Source: Plotosus lineatus
Taxonomy: Eukaryota; Chordata; Actinopteri; Siluriformes; Plotosidae
Reading direction: 5' to 3'
Assembly (NCBI GenBank): GCA_024760905.1
Contig: CM045735.1
Coordinates: 24,910,749 to 24,974,748, forward strand
Length of the DNA: 64,000 nt
Shown: positions 22,378 through 34,454 of the stretch, one piece after another
Layout of the letters: the number at the start of each line of letters is the position of its first letter
How positions within the stretch are numbered: the stretch's first letter is position 1
Program-made: the position numbers and the translations under genes
The notes under the pieces: generated by a model
Told to the model about the DNA's origin: nothing
Database searches by the model: none
Seen by the model: only the letters and a program-made list of their open reading frames with translations

Positions 22378-22556
22378 CTTCTTTTCCTTTCAGCTTTTCC
22401 CTTCAGGGGTCGCCACAGCGAATCATCTGCCTCCATCTCACCCTACCCATTGCATCTTCTTCTCTTATACCAGCTACCTTCATGTCCTGCTTCACTACAT
22501 CCATGAATCGTCTCTTTTGGTCTTCCTCTAGGCCTTCTGCCTGGTAGTTCCAGCCT
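22378..22556 (-). mobile_element. RTE-type LINE, short 3'-end insertion
   Basis: Minus-strand last 180 bases of the RTE: GRPKRRFMDVVKQDMK region, then 'gcgacccctgaagggaaaag' and GAAGA. It is flanked by TTTATATATATATAT (22363-22377) and TTTATACATATATAT (22557-22571), 14 of 15 identical. This could be the target duplication, although AT repeats weaken the case. Confidence 0.7.
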
Positions 22557-22571
22557 TTTATACATATATAT

Positions 22572-23214
22572 CACAGTACAAAATGAAAAAGTTTTTACTC
22601 AATCATTATTGCATTTTACTACCTTAATACTGTATTAATGAGTCACATTCTAAAGAATGTGTTTGAGAAGCATATTTTAGCGCATGTCATAGATACATCG
22701 GGTTTTTACTTCGGGTTGATCATTTGTGCATGTAACATGATACATAGGGTTTTACTTCCGGGTTTAGCATGATTATCTTGATTCGCAGGAGGGGCCGGAT
22801 CCGAACCCCCGTGAATACCGGGGGCCTACTGTACACAGAAGATAGCAAGCACTGGGGGAACATCCAAATTCCACTGAGAAATGCCCTCATGAAGTCTGAA
22901 CTTGTACCCAGGGCTTTCTTGCTGTGAAATAAACCTCTATACTACCGTGCTGCCCCTTTATCGAAACAAATGCTGCTAAAATGATAAGGAAAATATGCAA
23001 GTATGCAACTTTAAATCAAGTAACTTTAAATTAAAACTGTTTTCCGTTGTATCTAAATCTGGAAAATATGTTGAAAGTCTTGTGTATGGTAATTATACAT
23101 ACACTGCATATGGAAATGATTGATGCTAGGCTGAAATTTAATGGAATATTTCAATAAATGATTTGCTCACTAATTGTTCTCCGCATTACAGTTTAAACCG
23201 AGTAAATCTCTCTC
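22572..23214. other. Intronic sequence with SINE fragment
   Basis: 22840-22965 is a minus-strand tRNA-SINE fragment: the complement starts 'ggcagcacggtagtatagag' and continues 'tttatttcacagcaagaaag'. The rest is AT-rich with nothing recognisable. Confidence 0.5.
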
Positions 23215-23219
23215 TCGTC

Positions 23220-23255
<36 letters not shown>

Positions 23256-23260
23256 TTCAC

Positions 23261-23303
<43 letters not shown>
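23215..23303 (+). repeat. Compound microsatellite (CT)n(CA)n
   Basis: CT array with TTTCT interruptions followed by a CA array. Confidence 0.95.
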
Positions 23304-23309
<6 letters not shown>

Positions 23310-23443
23310 GCAAGAATAGAGTAGTTTTTAACTTATGATTTCAGTTTAATAAACAGGCTCTTGTAGTCAGACAGGATTATGAATTAATCAAATTTTTATC
23401 AAAGGCTTCAACTAAATTTGTCTGTACTGCGCACACACCCACA

Positions 23444-24954
<1,511 letters not shown>

Positions 24955-24982
24955 GTATGTGTGTGTGTGTGTGTGTGTGTTT

Positions 24983-25030
<48 letters not shown>

Positions 25031-25075
25031 CATACAGACATACATACATACATACATACATACATACATACACAC
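24955..25075 (+). repeat. Microsatellite cluster (GT)n, (TA)n, (CATA)n
   Basis: Three arrays in a row: GT (24955-24980), TA (24984-25026) and CATA (25026-25072). The cluster ends at the terminus of a Tigger-like element. Confidence 0.95.
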
Positions 25076-25076
25076 A

Positions 25077-25290
25077 CAGTCGACCCTCGACTTACGAAAC
25101 CCACTGGGTTTTCCTAAGTTTTTGTCCCCGGGATACGAAAACAACCTCCTTTTACGAAAAGCGCCATTCAAAATTCAAACGCGCCAATCAAAATTTCACA
25201 CGATGCGTGAGTTGCTCTCTCATTGGCTGTCTTTCAACATCCTGCCCCGCGGGCCTCCCATTGGCTAGGAGGGATCACGCAGCTGAACCT
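25077..25290 (+). mobile_element. Tigger-like element fragment
   Basis: Begins CAGTCGACCCTCGACTTACG, a Tigger/pogo-type terminus. For about 200 bases it is the reverse complement of 28095-28297: shared 'cgccattcaaaattcaaacg' and 'attggctgtctttcaacatc'. The other end is not recognised. Confidence 0.7.
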
Positions 25291-25511
25291 TACCCAAACT
25301 TCCTGTTTGTCACACACGTGAAGGAGAGTTGACTGTTGGCTTGTTTTGAGATCGATTATGCAGCGTTATACAGTATTTCGTTATCTCCAAAACCCCTCTA
25401 CAGTCGGAATGATATTGAACCAGAATGAGAGCTTAAAGCTGAAATACAGTGAGGACCTCTGATCTTTCAAACAGGTACTGTACTTCCACTTTAAATAAAA
25501 CATCCCATCCG

Positions 25512-25519
25512 TGTGTGTG

Positions 25520-25571
<52 letters not shown>

Positions 25572-25615
25572 GAGAGAGCGAGAGAGAGCGAGAGAGAGAG
25601 AGAGAGAAAGAGAGC

Positions 25616-25679
<64 letters not shown>
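25512..25679 (+). repeat. Microsatellite cluster (GT)n, (GA)n, (ATAG)n
   Basis: GT array, then an impure GA array, then about 15 ATAG units, uninterrupted by other sequence. Confidence 0.95.
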
Positions 25680-25682
<3 letters not shown>

Positions 25683-25721
25683 TTATTATAATGTATTATT
25701 CATCATTTATTCATTTTTTAA

Positions 25722-25845
25722 GCTGCTTTGATCATTTTTACTTGAAATAGCAATAAAAATGTGGAGAGGTGTCATCTAAAATATTTTAAAAGCTCATCTT
25801 CATACGTTGATATCTTAGGCTCCCCCCCAAGAGTGATGAAAATTA
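25722..25845 (+). repeat. Partial duplicate of the next element's 5' region
   Basis: About 120 bases almost identical to 25883-26000: 'atgtggagaggtgtcatcta', 'aaatattttaaaagctcatc', 'gttgatatctt.g.gctccc'. It directly precedes the TAGGGTGGAG terminus, so it is either a truncated first copy or a tandem duplication of the subterminal region. Confidence 0.75.
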
Positions 25846-25847
25846 GG

Positions 25848-26636
25848 GTGGAGCGAAAATTGTGAAAAATTACATTTTTCATTATTTCACTTGGAATAGG
25901 GCTAAAACAATGTGGAGAGGTGTCATCTAAAATATTTTAAAAGTTCATCTTGATAAGTTGATATCTTGTGCTCCCCGAAGAGCAATGAAAATGACCATAT
26001 TTGGGCATTTTTACTGAAAATATTTAATTCTGATATAGTGATCCAATATGTTTCTATATTACCAAAAACATATATTTTAGGCAGTGTGGCACAGTGTTAA
26101 CATATATTGTCTCAAAAAACATACATATTCAGATGAGTCGATTTGACTGTCACATATTGAAGTCTCGTTTTGTCTCGAAAACTAGCATTTTTGCCCTCGA
26201 CTCCAGTCTTGTACGGATGAAGCCGTCTCGTCGATTGTTGCCACATACAGACTGTGATACCTCAGTCACCACCTTGATGCACCTCTCCATAGCCTGTGTG
26301 TGGCATGGGTATCTGTCGAATGTGCCATATGCTGTGCCATATGCTGTCGCCACCTGCTGATAGTTTCTTCTATTAAACTACTGAGTCCTGACCTTTCCAG
26401 TCATACCAAATCTGTGAACTGTGAATGTTCTAATTATTGAGAGTTATTCCCTTTGTCAGCAATCGTGTACTCGCGTGCTCTCAAAATCAACTTGACATAC
26501 CTTATTTTGAGTGAGTTGGGGGAACCTCAAATTTTTTTACAGATTTTTAATATTTTGCATATGTTTATAAATTGTTATGTCTTTTCTCGACTATTCTGAA
26601 TTGATTGTGAAAAACTATATGTTTTACTCCACCCTA
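25848..26636 (-). mobile_element. DNA transposon with GGGTGGAG termini, TA target
   Basis: Left end TA-GGGTGGAGCGAAAATTG, right end complement TA-GGGTGGAGTAAAACATAT. The inverted terminus is short, and TA lies on both sides (25846-25847 and 26637-26638). The minus strand at 26150-26353 keeps a 67-codon frame with YPCHTQAMERCIKVVTEVSQ and RRDGFIRTRLESR. This resembles a C-terminal block (PCHTQAVER..KLVTEAS) that I associate with a family of uncharacterised transposon-like proteins in animals. The family is not one I can name. A detached right end is at 19783-19868. Confidence 0.65.
26150..26353 (-). pseudogene. Transposase-like C-terminal remnant
   Basis: A 67-residue frame inside the TA-flanked element. 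PCHTQAMER and GFIRTRLESR are the conserved-looking segments. The catalytic part is absent, and the function as transposase is inferred only from its place between the element's termini. Confidence 0.45.
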
Positions 26637-26639
26637 ATA

Positions 26640-26757
26640 CCCACGCAAACATGGGGAGAACTCCACACAGTGCAAGCTCCACAAAGAAATGCCCCAAACC
26701 CAGGCCTTTTTGCTCTGAGGTGGAGGTGCTAACCACTGTACCATCATGCTGCCTACC
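26640..26757 (-). repeat. tRNA-SINE fragment
   Basis: The complement runs 'ggcagcatgatggtacagtg', 'gttagcacctccacctcaga' and 'gtgtggagttctccccatgt', the common fish SINE head plus body start. Confidence 0.6.
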
Positions 26758-26935
26758 AAACACCATAAATGAAGTAAGTAAGTTAAAAAATAAATAAAGT
26801 AAATTAAATAAATAATGAAATGCCAGCACATTATATATTCATAAATTCAAGTAGTTAAGTAACATCTTTAACACTGAAAACAACTCACCAAGATCTGCAG
26901 AATATCACAAGACTTTAAACAACACTTAATCTCAA

Positions 26936-27035
<100 letters not shown>

Positions 27036-27089
27036 TCACTATAAACATTAAATATTTTCTTCACGTAGACGCCAACCACACTATGTGTA

Positions 27090-27384
27090 CAGTCGGCCCC
27101 CAATTGACGAAATGAATCCTTTCCAGAGCCCTCTTCGTATAGCGGATATTTGGTAAGTAGGGGTTACATGTTACATGTTAAACGCCTAATTCGTTCCAAG
27201 ACTCCAGTCTTTGGACTGGATAAACCCCATAAACCCTTTAAAAATTATAAAAGTACACCAATTCTATATGAAACATGTGTTAAAAGTAAAAGAAAATTAT
27301 TTATTAAACCATTTAAACATTTTATTAACAGATTAAAGCATTTTAATAACATATTTATTAATTAAACCATTATTAAACATTTTT

Positions 27385-27468
<84 letters not shown>

Positions 27469-27689
27469 TTCTTTTTTCTCTCTTTTTCTCTCTCGCTCTC
27501 GCGCGCGCGTGCTGCGGCCACGCCCACAAGACGTGGAATTCAAAGTGCATTCCCTGCTTGACAAACTCAACTTTAATTTGATTCCTCGAGGGATCGGAAT
27601 TCCAGATCAGCTCAAATGCACCCACATTTATTAAACATTTACTGAATTAAAACAACTTAAAAAACTAAAATAAAAACTAAAGCGTTATT

Positions 27690-27723
<34 letters not shown>

Positions 27724-27853
27724 CTCTCACACTCTCTCTCTCTCTCTCGTGCGCGCGCGCTGCAGGCCATGCCCACAAGACGTGAATTCCCAGCTTGACC
27801 ATTTACTGAATTAAAACAACTTAAAAAACTAAAATAAAAACTAAAGCGTTATT

Positions 27854-27890
<37 letters not shown>

Positions 27891-28297
27891 CGTGTGCTGT
27901 GGGCCACGTCCACAAGATGTGGAATTCAAAGCGCATTCCCTGCTTGACAAACTCAACTTAAATTTGATTCCTTGAGGGATCGGAATTCCAGATGAGCTCA
28001 AATGCGCCCACATTTATTAAACATTTACTGAATTAAACAACTTAAAAGGCTAAAAACTAAAAACTAAAGAGTGAAGCTTCCTTCTGTCTCTATCTGGGAG
28101 GCCAGCGGGGTGGGATGTTGAGAGACAGCCAATGAGAGAGCAACTCGCGCGTAGTGTGAAATTTTGATTGGCACGTTTGAATTTTGAATTTCTTTTTGTA
28201 AGAGGGGGTTGTTTCGTATCTCGGGGACGGAAACTGAAATGTTTTCGTAACCCGGGGATTTCGTACACAGGGGTCTTCGTAAGTTGGGGGCCGACTG
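27090..28297 (+). mobile_element. Tigger-like non-autonomous element with internal triplication
   Basis: The left terminus CAGTCGGCCCCCAATTGACG and the complement of the right end, CAGTCGGCCCCCAACTTACG, match at 18 of 20 bases. TA flanks both sides (27088-27089, 28298-28299). This fits a pogo/Tigger-type element of 1208 bp. No transposase is seen. Inside are three tandem copies of a unit made of a (CT)n array, 'ggccacgcccacaagacgtg', 'cattccctgcttgacaaact' and 'taaacatttactgaattaaa', at roughly 27436-27690, 27691-27857 (internally deleted) and 27858-28080. Confidence 0.8.
27388..27500 (+). repeat. Compound microsatellite (CA)n(CT)n
   Basis: A CA array and an impure CT array inside the Tigger-like element, heading its first internal unit. 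Confidence 0.9.
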
Positions 28298-28577
28298 TAT
28301 TTATAACTTGGAATAGCTCTGTTAGCCAGTACTGTTGTATTGTGGCTTCAATTTGCTCAGAGATGCTAATTTATTGTTCTCCTCAGGCAATCACGTCAGT
28401 TAACCACTCAAAAATAACACTGGGACACTTTGGACATGTTATGCTACAACTTCTCAGTGCGTAAACACAAATTAATATGACATTAAATCATAAGCTGACT
28501 GAGCATTAGTGCTAACATATTATAGGAGAGATTCTGGATCTGGGCAAAAATGCATTTTAGTAGTCATCATCAAGCAG

Positions 28578-29265
28578 ATTCAAGATTCAATTCAGTCTTT
28601 ATTGTCCTTTTGCTCACACAAAATTTTGTAAGAGACTCTCAGCATAAAAAGGTGCAAACAAGTTAGAAAGGTACAAACGAGAAAATAAACTGCAATTATC
28701 ACTGTCAAGAGTAGAATATAAGCACAAGTACAAACCGGATTCCAAAAAAGTTGGCACACTATACAAATTGTGAATAAAAACTGAATGCAACAATGTGGAA
28801 GTGCCAAATTTCAAATTTTATTCTGAATAGAACATAGAGACAGGTCAAAAGTTTAACCTGAAAAAGGGAAAAGTATGTTGATTTTAAATTTCATGTTATA
28901 CATGTCAATATATCTAAAAAAAAGTTGAGACAATGCCATTTTCACCACTGTGAGGTATCCCCATTTCTTCTTATAACTGTCTGCAAATATATGGGAACCG
29001 AGGAGACAAGTTTCTCAAGCTTACATACTCTGTCTTCCTGGTCCTGTTATAGCCCATGATCACCTCCTTAGTCAGAATAAGGCTATTAGTTGAACACCAG
29101 TTTATCAGGTGCTGAATCTCCCCTCTGCAGTGGGTCTCATCATTATCGGATACATTGCCTTGGGAAGGATGATTGTACAGCGAATCATACATACACAGTA
29201 TGTATACCAAATTCTGTGCTTTCTTCAACAAAGGGTCAAAGTGAAACACAAAACACACCTAATAC
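28578..29265 (-). mobile_element. L2/Rex-Babar-type LINE 3' part, split by a Tc1 piece
   Basis: 28578-28727 looks like the complement of a LINE 3' UTR ('gattcaattcagtctttatt', 'gtccttttgctcacacaaaa'). 29021-29258 gives HCRGEIQHLINWCSTNSLIL then TKEVIMGYNRTRKTE, the post-palm block of L2/Rex-Babar RTs. A Tc1 fragment lies between, so the two were probably one element. Confidence 0.65.
28731..29020 (-). mobile_element. Tc1/mariner element fragment
   Basis: Terminus CAAACCGGATTCCAAAAAAG with TA before it, then the same subterminal sequence as 59405-60911 ('caaattgtgaataaaaactg'). The remainder matches the 3' non-coding and last coding part of that element in reverse. It is cut off at about 29020. 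Confidence 0.8.
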
Positions 29266-29391
29266 CTTTACTTGGTTAAACAGTTAAATGTCTCTTAGTA
29301 CGTTATGACCATGCACAAATGCCTTTACTAGCCATAAATAAACTTTTGGAAAAATACTGGTGCACTATTTTACCAATCTTATCAGGTCAGG

Positions 29392-30372
29392 TCAGGTATG
29401 AGGGCATGCGCCGGGACGGCACTTCGCTGCGTCCACCAGCCGCCTCCACTCATCCGGCCGTCTCCTGGTGATCGACCAGGCCTGCGCAGGGCCCATACCC
29501 CCCGGCAGGGCAGCCCTCAGCTGCGACAACGACGTCGCACGCAGTCGTCCCCGCGATCGGCTCCAGCACCTAGGATCCCGAATGGACAGGATCCAGTGTG
29601 CTGGGTCCGAAGGCGGGAAATGCGCCAAGTGCCCATAGTAGCGCAGCTGACGGTTGCGGATCAAGCAGGTTACTCTTACCATCCCCGCATCCCCGAGCAC
29701 CTTCTGGTTAGTAACAAAGTCCCACCAGCGGTATCCGAAGATGCGGCGAAGGTAAGTCGTAACAAAGGAGTCCAGTCGTCGTCCAAGCTCAACCGTGAGC
29801 GTCCATGTCTTGCTTGAGTAGAGCAAGACAGGGAGCACAAGGGAGCGAAAGACTCGGGCTTTTGTCCGCCTGCTCAGATACCTCGACCGCCACATGGTCC
29901 TGCCCAGCGAGTTTATCGCCCCATAGGCTAGACCAAGTCGATGATTGATCTTGGCCCTGCAATCAGTGGAACGATGGACCACGCTGCCAAGGTAAGTGAA
30001 AGACTCCACGATCTCTACTATTTCACAACCCACAGCGGTCGAGTCAACAGCAGCATCCAAGAGGTCGCCGAAAGCCTGGATCTTGGTTTTGATCCAGGAG
30101 ACTCGCAAATCAAGCGGTTCCGCCTCCTCACCCAATGAACAGAGAGTCTCCGTCAGGACATCCACTGTTTCCGCAAAGATCACTGCGTCATCGGCAAAGT
30201 CCAGATCAGTAATCAGAACCTCACCGAATGAGACACCGCAGGCCGATCCACCCAATACCGCCGCCATGATCCAGTCCATTGCAGTACTGAAGAGAGTGGG
30301 GGCCAGAACACACCCCTGCCTCACTCCGGTCTCGATTGAAAAGAAGTCAGAGGTGGAGCCCCCACACCTCAC
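29392..30372 (-). pseudogene. Reverse transcriptase C-terminal half of the 29-32 kb LINE
   Basis: A 326-residue open frame with GVRQGCVLAPTLFSTAMDWI, the catalytic block TDLDFADDAVIFAET, ESFTYLGSVVHRSTD, and LLYSSKTWTLTVELGRRLDS with YLRRIFGYRWWDFV. These are the palm, thumb and C-terminal blocks shared by RTE-like LINEs. The upstream half in 30347-30682 (GFTPKRSTVDRILALRVL, TYIDFCKAFDSVDREAFW) is in a different frame across the fold-back insertion, so no full protein can be made. Confidence 0.8.
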
Positions 30373-30462
30373 AGCACTCTCTGTCCCAGAATATCGTCGC
30401 TGTATTCTGGGACAGAGAGTGCTGACACCTCACAGCACTCTCTGTCCCACAATACAGCGACG
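30372..30462. repeat. Fold-back palindrome and partial triplication
   Basis: 30372-30393 and 30403-30424 form a perfect 22-bp stem with a 9-base loop (sequence CAGCACTCTCTGTCCCAGAA at the start). A third, direct copy follows at 30432-30462 and carries 'cagcgacgatat', the complement of the loop region. This pattern is that of a template-switch event. Confidence 0.85.
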
Positions 30463-32589
30463 ATATCAGCCGGACCAGAGCCAACGGGATCCCACGTAGA
30501 TGAAATATGCCCCAGAAGGCCTCCCTATCCACTGAGTCGAACGCCTTGCAAAAATCTATATAGGTGGCAAGGAACCTCCTATCAAACTCTCGCAAGCGCT
30601 CAGATAGGACGCGGAGCGCCAGGATGCGGTCAACGGTAGACCTCTTCGGTGTAAACCCGGACTGTTCAGGGCGCTGGTGCACTAGAAGCTGCTGTCGGAT
30701 CCTGTCCAGTAGAATCCGTGTGAAGACCTTGCCCGGAACTGAGAGGAGAGTAACGCCCTGGTAACTGTTGCATTCTCGGGTATCACCCTTCCCCTTCCAG
30801 ATTGGGACAACAATGCCCTATTTCCAGTCAGTTGGAATGACACCAGTGCTCCACACAGAGCACACAAGAACGAACAGCCACCTGAGGACGGCTTCACCTC
30901 CTGCCTTAAGCATTTCCACGTGGATACCACAAACTCCCGCAGATTTGCCATCTGCCAAGCACCATACCGCCCTCCGAGTTTCCTCAAGAGTTGGCGGGTC
31001 GCAGCCTGGGGAAGGGTCGACAACAAGAGTTTCAGCATCCCCAACGGCCAGGCTCCGGGCAGGAGGGTCAGCACGATACGACTCCTCAAAGTACTCGGCC
31101 CAACGAGTCCTCACTTCCGATTCTTCAGTAAGGACACTACCGTCTGCAGCTTTCACCATCTGACATCGCGATGTGGACCGAGAGGAATGGAGGCTCCGCA
31201 AAACCCTGTAAGCCGGACGAGAGTCACTCGAATTCAAGTGGCCCTCGACCGTCTCACAGAGATCGTGGACTGCAGCATCCCGATCTTGTCGCACCGCCTT
31301 GACGGCTTCGCGCTTCAGGTCCCTGGCCAGACCAACTCTGCCGTCGAGTCAAGCCTGTCTCGCTCTCTCGATGATGTTGATTGTCTCAGAGGAGATGGCT
31401 ATTCCCAGTTGTCTGGGCGACCCCAATATGCAGCCACAGGACACCTCCAGGATGCAGTCTCTGAAACCAGTCCAGAGAACCTTCGTGCCTGCACCTGCGT
31501 CAAGATCCTCCGGGGATTCCCCAAGCCTACTGGCAAACTCCGAAGCCACATCAGGGTCCCTGAGTCGCTTACGTCAAATCGTATTTGACGAGCCAGGGCT
31601 TTCTCAGGGCGCCTGAAGCGGATCTTCAGAGTCGCCACCAGAAGCCCGTGGTCTCCCCAGAATAGCTGGGCACTTCTGAATACACGGCAGTTCTGGACCA
31701 GCCGCCAGCAACTACCTACGAGAACATGGTCGATCTTCTTAGTGATGCCGTCGTTGGAGTACCAAGTCCAGCGTCTCGGATCCGATCTCTGGAACCACGA
31801 GCCAGCAATCCTTAAGCCCCAACTTTTGGCAAAGTCAAGAAGCATTAAGGCGCTTTCATCGCGGCGTCCAGAGCCGTGGGGACCGACACATTCCCGGAAC
31901 CCCCGACACCACCGAGTTGAGTTGGTCGTAGAAGGTTTCCTTCATAGATCGATCACTTACTCCGGTCGGAGCGTACACTGCAACGATAGAGAGCGTCCCC
32001 ACTGTGTGAGTCACCCTCAGTCACATAGTACGCTCTTTGACCCTGACCACCTCCAATACCAAAGGAGCCAATCAATCAGCCACGGCGACGGCAACTCCCT
32101 GAGTGTGATTACCATCGGCCCGACCAGACCAGTAGTAGGTGTACCCACCGACACCTGTCTCACCGGACCCAGGCCTACGCACCTCAGAGAGGGCCGCAAT
32201 GCCGACGCCAAGCAGACTAAGCTCTTTTGATACCAGAGGCAGGTGAGAGTCGTCCCGCAGGGAAGTCACGTTCAATGCGCCGACCCGGACCGACCACCTC
32301 AGATTCAACCGAGGCGACCAAAAGCAGCTGGTGTTCAACACCTTTGCACCGCCCGCGTCACTCACCCTATCATGCCCGACCTGGTTGCTCCAGGATTTTA
32401 CCCCCCATCATGGAGTGGGGGTCCCAGAGGCTTTTCCCCACCCCCCTCATACGACGCCGCCTAAGGCAGGCATCGGGGTTACTCCCCCGGAGCAAACTCC
32501 AGCATTTAGTACTGCGTTTTACTAGCATTTTTTAAGAAGGCAGGGGTGCAAACCTTATCAGTAGAGCTCAATTAAATTTGTTACATCAG

Positions 32590-33490
32590 CATTTGTTCAT
32601 CATTTGTTTTCAGACATCAGGAACGGCAAATAGATATCACTTCTTTCTTTCCTTTCTAAAATTCTTGAATGCACTGTTTATAACCAAATGTTTTTCTAGC
32701 TTTTGCAGAATAACCTCCGTGACCCTAATCAATCTGGCTTCAAAGCAGCACATTCCACAGAGATGGCACTCTTGGCTGTTACAGAGAAGCTACATGCTGC
32801 AAGATCATCCATGATCTTTTAGCAACATTTGAAATGGTCAACTACAAGACTCTTTCATCCACCCTCAAGAGTCTAGGAATTTGTGGTGTAGCATTGCAGT
32901 GGTCTGCGTCCTACCTGGAATGTCACCCATATGAGGTTACATGAAGGGGGGGATCCACATTCTTTCCATGCCAACTTTCCACTGGTGTTCCCCATGGCTC
33001 AGTTATTGGTCTACTTTGGTTCTCTCTTCATACTAAGTCTCTTGGTGATGTCCTATCCTCACATGGGTTCCCATACCACTGCTATGCAGATGACACTCAA
33101 CTTGTTCTCTCTTTTCCTCCCTCAGAGACTGATGTTTCTACCCAGATCGCTGCATGCCTGGCAAGTATCTCCTCATGGATGGCAGCTCATCAGCTGAAGA
33201 TTCATCACAGCTGACTCATTCCCACGTTAAGATCTTGCAATCTTCTTGGACAAAGCTGTTTTCAGCAGTACTTAGATTAAGCGATATGCTGGTATACAAA
33301 CACACACCATACACAAAAAAGGAAAACCCACACAACAGCTACCACCTGAGTTTGACTGATGGTATACATAGCCTTTATTCTAACAAAACAGTATAAGGAT
33401 ATATTCACTGATGAAAACTTAAAAGCACTTTGGTAAGTCTCTCTGGATAAGAGTGTCTGCTAAATGCTGTAAATGTGAATGTAACACAGC
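32590..33490 (+). mobile_element. L2-type LINE, decayed RT and tail
   Basis: Plus-strand RT remnant in mixed frames: FLSFLKFLNALF, 'caatctggcttcaaagcagc' (NQSGFKAA), 'cattccacagagatggcact' (HSTEMAL), a palm end 'tgctatgcagatgacactca' (CYADDTQL, about 33080-33100), and SWMAAHQLKI (33175). The tail at 33423-33490 has 'gataagagtgtctgctaaat' and GTAAATGTGAATGTAA, typical for ostariophysan L2 elements and their SINEs. Nothing is seen between 33255 and 33420. Confidence 0.7.
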
Positions 33491-33509
33491 TGCCAGGAAC
33501 TACAGGGTC

Positions 33510-33514
<5 letters not shown>

Positions 33515-33541
<27 letters not shown>
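33515..33541 (+). repeat. (CA)n microsatellite
   Basis: About 13 CA units. Confidence 0.9.
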
Positions 33542-33544
<3 letters not shown>

Positions 33545-33604
33545 GGCTATTGTGGAACAATTAGCCTAATGTGCATGTTTTCTGAATATTAGAGTAAATC
33601 AAAG

Positions 33605-33755
33605 TACCTGGAGGAAACCAGAGTACCTTGAAGAAAGCCACACAAGTTTGAGAAGAACATGAAAACTTGACACGGTAGCAGCCTCACCGCGTATTGGACT
33701 TGAACCCTGGACCTTTTTGCTGGGGCAAACATGCTAATTACCGTGCCAGTACTTA
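33605..33755 (-). repeat. tRNA-SINE fragment
   Basis: The complement starts near 'tggcacggtaattagcatgt' and includes 'aggtccagggttcaagtcca', a B-box region, then the common fish SINE body. Confidence 0.6.
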
Positions 33756-33771
33756 TATATAAATTTATGTA

Positions 33772-33775
<4 letters not shown>

Positions 33776-33840
<65 letters not shown>

Positions 33841-33990
33841 ATGCCTGCCACTTTACATTTCTAAACAGGAGAAGAGCACAATTCATGAATTGAAATTTAA
33901 CTGCTTAAGTGGAATATAATTGAAAAAAGTCTCAGATATTCTACCTATCAGCTCCTCCAACATTGTGGTGGAAGAAAACTGCACAACCCT
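33776..33990 (+). repeat. (GT)n plus flanking repeat shared with 49731-49868
   Basis: A GT array to 33839 followed by about 145 bases ('gccactttacat', 'ttgaaatttaactgc', 'attgtggtggaagaaaactg') that recur after another GT array at 49731-49868. The family is unknown. Confidence 0.75.
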
Positions 33991-34140
33991 TAGAAAATCT
34001 AACAGAAACTCCACACAGACAGTAAGCTCAATCAAAGAACCTCGTGTGGCAGTGCGTCCTGTTGTCGAAAGAAGAAAAAATCAACAGCACATGATCAACA
34101 TACTCAGCTCTAAAACCTCAGCTCTAAAAGCCTTTTCACA

Positions 34141-34355
34141 AAAAGCCTTCTTCTTCTCCTTTCGGCTTTTCCCTTCAGGGGTCGCCTCAGCAAATCATCT
34201 GCCTCCATCTCACCCTATCTTTTGCATCTTCTTCTCTTACACCAACTACCTTCATGTCCTCCTTCACCACATCCATGAATCGTCTCTTTTGGTCTTCCTC
34301 TAGGCCTTCTGCCTGGTAGTTCCAACCTCAGCATCCTACTACGAATATACTCACT
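34141..34355 (-). mobile_element. RTE-type LINE, short 3' end
   Basis: Minus-strand last 210 bases of the RTE family: the RRPRGRPKETIHGCGE region, 'gcgacccctgaagggaaaag' and GAAGAAG. It abuts the gag region of the gypsy element, whose 5' part is missing. Confidence 0.8.
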
Positions 34356-34454
34356 ATCACTAAGAGATTTACAATACAGTAATGTGGAATCCTCCCTAGG
34401 AAGGTCAAGCACCTGAAAATGAAACACTCTCTGGCGTATATGCTAAGTATGCTA

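Larger units (their letters stand above)
29383..32520 (-). mobile_element. Near-complete LINE, minus strand, family unresolved
   Basis: A GC-rich non-LTR element of about 3.1 kb in gene order on the minus strand: endonuclease start RVGALNVTSLRDDSHL (32250-32300), ALSEVRRPGSGETGVGGYTY, endonuclease middle (31399-31845), linker (30818-31294) with YFEESYRADPP, RT fingers (30347-30682) and palm plus C-terminus (29392-30372). The complement of the 3' end is a 'caggtcaggtcaggt' repeat. The single ORF is broken by a fold-back insertion at 30372-30462 and several frameshifts. It is RTE-like by domain plan but I cannot name the family. Confidence 0.75.

Noticed and set aside
21290..22531. Plus-strand open frames of 215 and 261 codons
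   Set aside because: They are antisense readings of the inverted RTE segment, rich in Leu, Ser and Pro as expected from its purine-rich coding strand.
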